This document shows positions 46,911 through 52,860 of a stretch of DNA of 64,000 bases, in pieces (the stretch's first letter is position 1; each line of letters begins with the position of its first letter). Below the pieces are notes generated by a model. The model was not told the DNA's origin. It saw only the letters and a list, made by a program, of their open reading frames with translations, and made no database searches. Source of the DNA: Roseburia rectibacter (GTDB taxonomy: Bacteria; Bacillota; Clostridia; Lachnospirales; Lachnospiraceae); assembly GCF_014287515.2 (NCBI RefSeq), contig NZ_CP092473.1, forward strand, positions 2,507,001 through 2,571,000, in the 5' to 3' direction. A program made the translations under genes and the position numbers.

Positions 46911-48351
46911 CTATATCCCTCACTTTCTCTATCTGCTGTTTAAGGTCAGTAATTCTCTGCTCTGTTTCAGCAATAAGCTGTTCTCGTTGTTCAGCTTCTG
47001 CGTTAATTCCTGCCATTGCTGATTCTCGGTTTCCAACTGTTCGATTCTGTTTTTCTGCTGTTCGATCTGGGAAAGCAGTTCTTCTGTATCTGGCAAAAGA
47101 TTCAGCAGTCCGGATAACTCGCTGTTTAATATCTGCAAGCTCTGGTTCTGCTCCTGAAAGGACAGAAGCTGTCTGTCTTTTTCCTGTAATTCCTGTACCA
47201 TCTCTGCCATAAGGTTCTGCTGTTCCTCGATCTGGTTTATCATTGATTCCATCATGGGAATGACTTCCCGGCTTTCTTCTAATGTCATTTAATCGCTCCT
47301 TCCATAATGATAATGCACCTGATACTTTTCCAAAGGTGTCCAGTATCTTTTGCAATAACGTGTTTTGCTGTTTTATGATTTGATTTTCCGCTACTTTCCA
47401 CGAACCTTTTATTTCCTGCCCGGCAAGAAATTTTTGTTCAATCTTTCTTGCGTCAGCACCTTCATGGATGGTAGGAATCTGGAGTTTTCCCTGTTTTTCA
47501 TAAGAACGGTGATCAACCTGATTATGCAAAGGAAGATGTTCATTACACACCTTTGCCCACTCACTCCGCCACGGCTCACAATTTTTGGGATTGTTCCATC
47601 CAGTAGCATCGGTCAGCACCCGTTTCCATTGCAGGCGGTTTCTTGCACCAATCTTCTGGATTCCGTTTTCGTCTAATACAGGGATACGGATTCCATGACG
47701 GTCAGGGTTTTTCTTATCCTGCCACCAGTCCGGGTGGGATTCGTCAATCACGATATTTCCGCTTTTATCTCTGACAAAATCCCAATCCTTGACTTCTTTC
47801 TTTCCCCAAGAATGGTCCGGGTTAAAAGGTCGCATCGTCAGAAGCAGGTGGACATGGGGGTTGCCATCCCCTTTGTCGTGGATACTCCAATCAGCACACA
47901 TTCCCTTATCCACAAATGTTTTTTGGATATAGTCGGATGTATATTGAATCTGTTCCTGTCTGCTCCATTCTTTTGGGAGGGCAAATTCAAATGACCTGCC
48001 AAGTTGGGCATCCGCACTTTTTTCAATCTTCAATACCTCATTCCATAATCTTTGTTTCTGAAATGTGATTTTGAATTTTTCTAAAGCAGCTTCTTTATCT
48101 TCTGACCTTTTGTAGCGGACAGATTTTTGAAAGCGTTTTATATTTTCTTCTGGTACTATCTGCCATTCAGGAGGTGCGTTTTCACACATCATCAGACTGG
48201 TGTAGACCACTTCTTTTTTAGAAGTGTAATAACTGATTCTCCCGGTTTCCTCGTTTTTCATCACATCCCCATTGAGATATGCGGAAGCGGAGATAACAGA
48301 TTTCCCTTTACTTCGTCCGACTATTTTGATTGTGTAATGAAAAATCGCCAT
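46630..48351 (-). CDS. mobL: MobA/MobL family (MOBQ) relaxase
   Basis: A 573-residue relaxase for conjugative mobilization. The N-terminal domain (~1-250) has FHYTIKIVGRSKGKSVISAS, the family start, and the His-rich metal motif DKGDGNPHVHLLLTMRPF. It would nick oriT at a MOBQ site and stay covalently bound. ATG at 48351 has AAAGGAGG 9 bases upstream; the frame is open further upstream without support. The last ~220 residues are an Arg/Asp/Glu/Thr-rich low-complexity tail, which coincides exactly with the region also coding for two other proteins in another frame. Confidence 0.92.
   Translation of the reverse strand: MAIFHYTIKIVGRSKGKSVISASAYLNGDVMKNEETGRISYYTSKKEVVYTSLMMCENAPPEWQIVPEENIKRFQKSVRYKRSEDKEAALEKFKITFQKQRLWNEVLKIEKSADAQLGRSFEFALPKEWSRQEQIQYTSDYIQKTFVDKGMCADWSIHDKGDGNPHVHLLLTMRPFNPDHSWGKKEVKDWDFVRDKSGNIVIDESHPDWWQDKKNPDRHGIRIPVLDENGIQKIGARNRLQWKRVLTDATGWNNPKNCEPWRSEWAKVCNEHLPLHNQVDHRSYEKQGKLQIPTIHEGADARKIEQKFLAGQEIKGSWKVAENQIIKQQNTLLQKILDTFGKVSGALSLWKERLNDIRRKPGSHSHDGINDKPDRGTAEPYGRDGTGITGKRQTASVLSGAEPELADIKQRVIRTAESFARYRRTAFPDRTAEKQNRTVGNRESAMAGINAEAEQREQLIAETEQRITDLKQQIEKVRDIDARMRKLRERRSSGRTSTDDRTDAGRTGSERPDDYGTEQAAKQIADLEREIEQRKQSREYRSIADKIKENRRTISQRDRQQEKSRRRSRGMEI
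46929..47288 (-). CDS. Coiled-coil protein gene nested inside the relaxase gene
   Basis: A 119-residue reading frame lying wholly within the relaxase gene on the same strand but in another frame. The protein is an almost pure coiled coil (NQIEEQQNLMAEMVQELQEK, LLSQIEQQKNRIEQLETENQ). ATG at 47288 is preceded by GGAAGGAG at a 7-base distance, close to the ideal Shine-Dalgarno arrangement. It is in the same frame as the DUF6040-like gene that starts 18 bp after its stop. These facts suggest it is expressed; there is no experimental proof here. Confidence 0.6.
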   Translation of the reverse strand: MTLEESREVIPMMESMINQIEEQQNLMAEMVQELQEKDRQLLSFQEQNQSLQILNSELSGLLNLLPDTEELLSQIEQQKNRIEQLETENQQWQELTQKLNNENSLLLKQSRELLTLNSR

Positions 48352-48576
48352 ATCTGGATTCCTCCTTTCTGCACATCCGGTATAGATTTCCGGCAACATT
48401 GCTTTCGATTTTAGAAAAAGCAGCATTGCCAGAACGCCCTCTGCGTAAGAGTGCCCTGCGCATAGCAGCCTGCATGGAATGCGCCTCTCTGGCGAAGAGT
48501 GCCTCCTGTGGCATGAGCAGGTCTGGCTGAAAGCCCCGCCGACGGAACGAGCCCGGCAAGCGTGAGCGCAGACCGG

Positions 48577-48640
48577 TTGCCACTTGTGGCAAACTTATTG
48601 GGACGACCTCTGGTTGTCCATAAGTGCGCCCTTCATGAAA
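48577..48640 (+). other. oriT: Origin of transfer (oriT) with MOBQ nick consensus
   Basis: TAAGTGCGCCCTT (48621-48633) matches the nick-region consensus of RSF1010/pIP501-type (MOBQ) oriTs. It is immediately preceded by the inverted repeat GGACGACC-TCT-GGTTGTCC (48601-48619), with one mismatch. A second palindrome TTGCCAC-TT-GTGGCAA lies at 48577-48592. The site is 270 bp upstream of the relaxase start and next to the MobC-like gene. Nicking is expected within TAAGTGCGCCCT. Confidence 0.85.
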
Positions 48641-48678
48641 AAGCAATGAAGGGAATGAAAAACTCATCCCATCCGCCA

Positions 48679-48993
48679 TTACACTTCCTCCATATCGGTA
48701 TTTGTTTCTTTCTGCATTGCCTTTGAGAAAAATTTCCCATTGGCTTCCTGCTTTTTCAGAAAACCAATCAGCTTTGGGATGTCTTCCTCCTCAATAGTCG
48801 CACCAAGAACGGATTCCACCGCACCGCCAACCTGACAGAGCCTATGGGTTCGTTTTTTACTTTCTTCGGCTTTCTTTCGTTTTAGAAGTTCTTTCTTCTG
48901 TGCTGCATATCGTTTTGCTTTTTCAAGGCTTTCCTGTTCCTTCTTTTCCATTTCAAGCATTCGTTCTTCATAACTTTTTGTTGATTTTGCCAT
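48679..48993 (-). CDS. MobC-like relaxosome accessory protein
   Basis: A 104-residue, highly charged protein with an N-terminal helix rich in Lys/Glu (MLEMEKKEQESLEKAKRYAA) and a conserved-looking C-terminal part RLCQVGGAVESVLGATIEEE. Small proteins of this kind next to MobA/MobL genes (DUF3847/MobC-like) help the relaxase bind oriT. ATG at 48993 has AAGGAGAA upstream. The oriT lies directly after its stop codon, before the relaxase gene. Confidence 0.7.
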   Translation of the reverse strand: MAKSTKSYEERMLEMEKKEQESLEKAKRYAAQKKELLKRKKAEESKKRTHRLCQVGGAVESVLGATIEEEDIPKLIGFLKKQEANGKFFSKAMQKETNTDMEEV

Positions 48994-49032
48994 TCTTACA
49001 TTCTCCTTTCCTTCACAAACATAAGTTCTCGG

Positions 49033-49135
49033 TTGCGTATCAGAAGAAGCACATGGTATAATCTTCTTGCGTGTAGGTATATCATGGCTTCGGTCTGATA
49101 GAACCTTTGGCGGTTTCTTCGGAAGCCGCCTTTTT
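49033..49135 (+). ncRNA. Candidate small RNA with own promoter and terminator
   Basis: On the plus strand TTGCGT (49033-49038) and TATAAT (49057-49062) are 18 bp apart. About 40 bases after the expected start (~49069) an intrinsic terminator appears: 49109-49130 forms a 9-bp stem closed by a C(TTCG)G tetraloop, then TTTTT. The product would be ~65 nt, running toward and just touching the 3' end of the excisionase gene on the opposite strand. No reading frame of note is inside. Confidence 0.6.
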
Positions 49136-49364
49136 AATTTGCCGCAGTTCTTGTTACGGCTTTTACATTTCCTCTATCCCTCAAATCACGACCTTCATTA
49201 GCTTCCATAAACATTTCCAGAATATCGGTTTTAATCAGGACTTTGCGACCAACCTTTAATACTGGAAGTTTCTTCCATTCTACAAGCTGTCTTAAGGTAT
49301 TTCTGCCGATTCCCGTATAGTCAGCAGCTTCTTCGATGGATAATGCAATTTTTCTTTGCGTCAT
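49134..49364 (-). CDS. xis: Excisionase-like helix-turn-helix protein
   Basis: A 76-residue protein with an excisionase/MerR-type winged helix: LSIEEAADYTGIGRNTLRQL then KLPVLKVGRKVLIKTDIL. It resembles the Tn916-family excisionases that bend DNA and direct the integrase toward excision. ATG at 49364 has AAGGAGG upstream. A consensus minus-strand promoter and an operator lie in front of it, and it is divergent from the XRE regulator gene. Confidence 0.85.
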   Translation of the reverse strand: MTQRKIALSIEEAADYTGIGRNTLRQLVEWKKLPVLKVGRKVLIKTDILEMFMEANEGRDLRDRGNVKAVTRTAAN

Positions 49365-49381
49365 ATAATCACCTCCTTATA

Positions 49382-49398
49382 AATTGCATTATGCAATT
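49382..49398. promoter_or_regulatory. Operator O1 (TTGCA-TTA-TGCAA) in front of xis
   Basis: Palindrome AATTGCATTATGCAATT. It lies between the xis -10 box and the xis start codon, in the initially transcribed region, and is the same motif as O2 at 49470-49482. Likely bound by the divergent XRE regulator. Confidence 0.7.
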
Positions 49399-49409
49399 CT
49401 TGTGATGTA

Positions 49410-49438
49410 AGTATATCCTTTTCATATCTTTTTGTCAA
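49410..49438 (-). promoter_or_regulatory. Promoter of the xis gene
   Basis: On the minus strand TTGACA (49433-49438) and TATACT (49410-49415) are separated by 17 bp, an almost perfect sigma-A promoter. Its transcript would start near 49403, just ahead of operator O1. Confidence 0.8.
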
Positions 49439-49469
49439 GCGTTACGAAATATCAAAAACAAACTTTATG

Positions 49470-49505
49470 TTGCATATTGCAATTTTGGAAAAACAATGCT
49501 ATAAT
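49470..49505 (+). promoter_or_regulatory. Promoter of the XRE regulator gene with operator O2
   Basis: TTGCAA (49477-49482) and TATAAT (49500-49505) with a 17-bp spacer. Palindrome TTGCA-TAT-TGCAA (49470-49482) covers the -35 box, so the regulator could repress its own promoter. Confidence 0.75.
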
Positions 49506-49535
49506 TCATACATACCGAAAAAGGAGGCAGTCAGC

Positions 49536-50165
49536 ATGAAAGATAAAGAACTACGCAAGCTGATAGGCAGCAGAGTAAAACAGCGCCGTCTGGAATTGAA
49601 TCTGACACAGCCTTATGTCGCAGAAAAGATGGGGGTTACCGCTTCTACAATCCTGCGTTATGAGAATGGTTCGATTGACAATACGAAAAAAATGGTGCTG
49701 GAAGGTCTTTCGGAAGCACTCCATGTATCTGTGGAATGGCTCAAAGGGGAAACAGATGAATATGAAACCGACATTACGGATAAGAGAGAGTTACAGATTC
49801 GTGATGCGATGGGAGATATTCTGGAACAGTTACCGCTTGCCCTTACCAAAGAAGAAGATGCTTTTTCAAAAGATTTATTACTGCTGATGTTAAAACAATA
49901 TGGTCTGTTTTTGGATTCCTTCCAGTTCGCCTGCAAAAATTTCAAGGGGAATGCTGGTCAGACGGATATTGCCAAAACAATAGGGTTTGAATCGAATGAG
50001 GAATATAATGAGATTATGTTCTTAAGGGAAATCACTCCTACCATCAATGCTCTTAATGAGATGGCAGACGTTGTAAGGCTCTATTCCAAGAAACCAAAAA
50101 CAGCAGAACAAAGGCTTGCAAATCTTTTATCAGAAGTCTTATACGAAGATTCCGAATCGGTATAG
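49536..50165 (+). CDS. XRE family regulator of the mobilizable element
   Basis: A 209-residue protein with an N-terminal Cro/CI helix-turn-helix (LIGSRVKQRRLELNLTQPYV, ASTILRYENGSI) and a ~130-residue helical C-terminal domain. ATG at 49536 is favoured by AAAGGAGG upstream. It is divergent from xis, followed by the integrase gene, and two identical-type palindromes lie in the promoter region between them. It is the likely master repressor that keeps the element integrated. Confidence 0.85.
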   Translation: MKDKELRKLIGSRVKQRRLELNLTQPYVAEKMGVTASTILRYENGSIDNTKKMVLEGLSEALHVSVEWLKGETDEYETDITDKRELQIRDAMGDILEQLPLALTKEEDAFSKDLLLLMLKQYGLFLDSFQFACKNFKGNAGQTDIAKTIGFESNEEYNEIMFLREITPTINALNEMADVVRLYSKKPKTAEQRLANLLSEVLYEDSESV

Positions 50166-50251
50166 TAAGACAACCGGAGTTATGATATACTTACACGCAC
50201 GAAGCATTTCATCAGTTCCGATTGTCTAATATCGAAAGGAGATATACGATT

Positions 50252-51547
50252 ATGGCAAAAGGATCTGTAAGAAAAAAAGGAAAGAAATGGTACTACCGCT
50301 TCTATGTAGAGGACGCAAGCGGCAATCTTGTTCAAAAAGAATGCGTTGGAACAGAAAGCAAAAGTGAAACTGAAAAGCTGCTCCGTCAGGCAATGGATGA
50401 TTATGAAAAAAAGAAATTTGTTGCCAAAGCGGAAAATCTCACAGTCGGACAACTTCTGGATGTGTGGGCAGAGGAGGAATTAAAAACAGGTACGCTCAGC
50501 AATGGTACTGTGGAGAATTACCTCGGAACAATCCGAAATATCAAGAAACACCCATTGGCAGAACGGAAATTAAAAAATGTAACCTCTGAGCATTTGCAAT
50601 CCTTCTTTGATTTGCTTTCCTTTGGGGGAGTTCATCCCGATGGAAAAGAGAAAAAGGGTTACAGCAAAGATTACATCCATTCTTTTTCCGCAGTCATGCA
50701 GCAGTCCTTCCGCTTTGCAGTATTTCCAAAACAGTATATTACGTTCAATCCCATGCAGTATATTAAACTGCGGTATCAGACGGACGAAGTTGATTTGTTT
50801 TCGGATGAGGACATGGACGGAAATATCCAACCAATTTCACGAGAAGATTATGAAAGACTGCTTACGTATCTTCAAAAAAAGAACCCAGCCGCAATACTTC
50901 CAATCCAGATAGCCTATTATGCCGGGCTTCGTATTGGAGAAGCCTGTGGTTTGGCATGGCAGGACGTAAATCTGGAAGAACAATGCCTTACCATAAGACG
51001 CAGCATCCGATATGATGGCTCAAAACGCAAATATATCATCGGACCAACCAAGCGGAAAAAAGTGAGGATTGTTGATTTTGGAGATACGCTGGTAGAGATT
51101 TTCCGTAATGCCCGGAAAGAGCAGTTAAAAAATCGAATGCAGTATGGAGAACTTTATCACACGAACTACTACAAAGAGGTCAAAGAGAAAAACAGAGTGT
51201 ACTACGAGTATTATTGCTTAGACAGAACAGAGGAAGTCCCGGCAGATTATAAAGAAATTTCTTTCGTCTGCTTAAGACCTGATGGCTGTCTGGAACTTCC
51301 GACTACTTTGGGAACGGTATGCAGAAAGGTAGCAAAAACATTAGAGGGATTTGAAGGCTTTCATTTCCACCAGTTACGTCACACCTATGCAAGCAACCTT
51401 TTAGCAAATGGAGCTGCCCCAAAAGATGTGCAGGAATTGTTAGGACACTCAGATGTCAGTACCACAATGAACGTCTATGCTCACTCCACAAGAGATGCGA
51501 AACGAAAATCGGTTCGGCTTCTTGATAAAGTGGTAGGCAATGACTAA
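50252..51547 (+). CDS. int: Tyrosine recombinase (Tn916-like integrase)
   Basis: Site-specific recombinase of 431 residues. The N-terminus has an AP2-like arm-binding domain (SVRKKGKKWYYRFYVEDASG), followed by a SAM-like core-binding domain (~60-165). The catalytic domain has the first Arg in AGLRIGEACGL, the HxLRH box in FHQLRHTYASNL, LGHSDVSTTMNVYAH with the His and the nucleophilic Tyr. ATG at 50252 follows AAAGGAGAT. The right attachment candidate lies 126 bp after its stop. Confidence 0.95.
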   Translation: MAKGSVRKKGKKWYYRFYVEDASGNLVQKECVGTESKSETEKLLRQAMDDYEKKKFVAKAENLTVGQLLDVWAEEELKTGTLSNGTVENYLGTIRNIKKHPLAERKLKNVTSEHLQSFFDLLSFGGVHPDGKEKKGYSKDYIHSFSAVMQQSFRFAVFPKQYITFNPMQYIKLRYQTDEVDLFSDEDMDGNIQPISREDYERLLTYLQKKNPAAILPIQIAYYAGLRIGEACGLAWQDVNLEEQCLTIRRSIRYDGSKRKYIIGPTKRKKVRIVDFGDTLVEIFRNARKEQLKNRMQYGELYHTNYYKEVKEKNRVYYEYYCLDRTEEVPADYKEISFVCLRPDGCLELPTTLGTVCRKVAKTLEGFEGFHFHQLRHTYASNLLANGAAPKDVQELLGHSDVSTTMNVYAHSTRDAKRKSVRLLDKVVGND

Positions 51548-51551
51548 AAAA

Positions 51552-51601
51552 TTTCCCTTATTTCCCTTGTGATTATCTCATAAGGGCAAAAATAAGGGAA
51601 A
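51552..51601. terminator. Hairpin after the integrase gene, also a possible integrase arm site
   Basis: Perfect 12-bp inverted repeat TTTCCCTTATTT (51552-51563) and AAATAAGGGAAA (51590-51601), with an inner CCCTT/AAGGG pair. It could terminate int transcription; the same TTTCCCTT motifs occur at the left end of the element. Confidence 0.55.
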
Positions 51602-51672
51602 CTACATATCATTTCACTAATGGACAGGCGGGAAAGCCTATAAAATGGGGAAAGTTAGAGAGATAATTATAT

Positions 51673-51683
51673 AAATTCCAGTT
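51673..51683. repeat. Candidate right attachment repeat of the mobilizable element
   Basis: AAATTCCAGTT, identical and in the same orientation as 41912-41922. It lies outside the integrase and its terminal hairpin, ahead of a broken chromosomal gene. Confidence 0.4.
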
Positions 51684-51724
51684 TAAAGTGCATAATTTTA
51701 TGATTCTCAAAAGAAGGTAAAATA

Positions 51725-51993
51725 ATGAGCAGCTATATTAAAACAAACATGATACCGATTATAATAGAAATGATATTTATAATATCTTGTTTTGTCATTC
51801 CAAAGGAATATTTTATTTATACTAACACTCCTTAACAATATGGGGAATATTTTTAACTATGGTCTGGGCTTTGCCGTTAAGTTTGTCATATATTAAGACT
51901 AAAAATATATATGTACCAATGACAGCACATTTTATTGGCAATTTATTAGGAAATGGAATGGATGTTATTATGACGATTATTTCAATGTTATAG
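51725..51993 (+). pseudogene. CPBP-type membrane protease remnant
   Basis: A 36-codon hydrophobic N-terminus (starting MSSYIKTNMIPIIIEM) stops at 51835. Immediately after, in another frame, comes a C-terminal piece reading YIKTKNIYVPMTAHFIGNLL and DVIMTIISML to a TAG at 51991. The second piece matches the last conserved motif (H-x3-N type) of CPBP intramembrane proteases. The middle of the gene, with the EExxxR motif, is gone. Confidence 0.7.
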
Positions 51994-52061
51994 ATACTGA
52001 TAACTTCCAATCTCTGCCTTTCAGGCAGCCCACAGCCATACAACTTAAGAAAGGACTTCAC

Positions 52062-52790
52062 ATGACTCACACAAAACGTAAATCAAAAATTATCCTTATT
52101 ATACTGCTTGCCGTGATTCTTACACTTTGCGGCATCAGCGTCTGGTATGTCAATGACTACTATCACGCCGTTGATGTAGATGCGGCTTTAACCTCCTCCG
52201 ATACCGTAACGGTAAGTTCTACTGCCACCGGCATGCTTTTTGACGGACCAGGCACGAAAGATGCGCTTATTTTCTATCCTGGCGCCAAAGTAGAGGCAAT
52301 CGCATACGCACCACTGTTAAAACAGATCGCAGGAAGCGGCATCGACTGTTTTCTTGTCAAAATGCCCTGCAACCTTGCTTTTTTTGGTATGAATAAAGCG
52401 GATGACATCATGGCGGATTATTCCTATGAACACTGGTATCTGGCTGGTCATTCCCTCGGTGGTGCCATGGCTGCAAGCTATGCAGGGAAGCATTTAAATG
52501 ATTTAGACGGACTGATCCTACTTGCTTCCTATTCCACCAGTGATCTTACAAAAGCTGTTTTTCCGGTTATTTCCATATATGGCAGCAATGACGGTGTCTT
52601 AAACATGGACAAAGTTGTAATTAGCCGTGACCTTATGCCCGCTGACTATTCGGAACATGTGATCGAAGGAGGAAATCATGCCGGTTTTGGAAGTTACGGT
52701 GCACAAAAAGGTGACCATGATGCATCGATTTCCCATGATGAACAATGGAAAGAAACCGTATCCGTCTGCACATCTGTGCTAAAAAAGTAA
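52062..52790 (+). CDS. Membrane-anchored alpha/beta hydrolase
   Basis: A 242-residue protein with an N-terminal membrane anchor (~9-29) and an outward alpha/beta-hydrolase domain. The nucleophile elbow is LAGHSLGGAMAASYAG, an acid site is plausible in ISIYGSNDGVLNMD, and the His is in EGGNHAGFGSYG. It belongs to the small 'abhydrolase_5' type; the substrate is unknown. ATG at 52062 follows AAGGACTTCAC. A strong terminator follows the stop. Confidence 0.85.
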   Translation: MTHTKRKSKIILIILLAVILTLCGISVWYVNDYYHAVDVDAALTSSDTVTVSSTATGMLFDGPGTKDALIFYPGAKVEAIAYAPLLKQIAGSGIDCFLVKMPCNLAFFGMNKADDIMADYSYEHWYLAGHSLGGAMAASYAGKHLNDLDGLILLASYSTSDLTKAVFPVISIYGSNDGVLNMDKVVISRDLMPADYSEHVIEGGNHAGFGSYGAQKGDHDASISHDEQWKETVSVCTSVLKK

Positions 52791-52800
52791 TAGAAATGTA

Positions 52801-52839
52801 AAAAAATTCCTTACCAATAATCTGATAAGGAATTTTTTA
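52801..52839. terminator. Bidirectional intrinsic terminator
   Basis: Inverted repeat AAAAAATTCCTTA..TAAGGAATTTTTT with a short loop, between the hydrolase gene and the converging amidase-deacetylase gene. It has A and T tracts on both sides. Confidence 0.85.
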
Positions 52840-52860
52840 AACTATATTATTTTTTACCAT

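Noticed and set aside
48308..48679. 123-codon reading frame over the oriT region
   Set aside because: It spans the oriT palindromes and relaxase start, has no good ribosome-binding site and has an Arg-rich composition expected of chance translation of a GC-rich oriT.
51552..51601. Hairpin after int as the exact right end of the element
   Set aside because: The matching left-end motifs are not a clean direct repeat there; the AAATTCCAGTT pair further out explains the ends better, though neither is proven.
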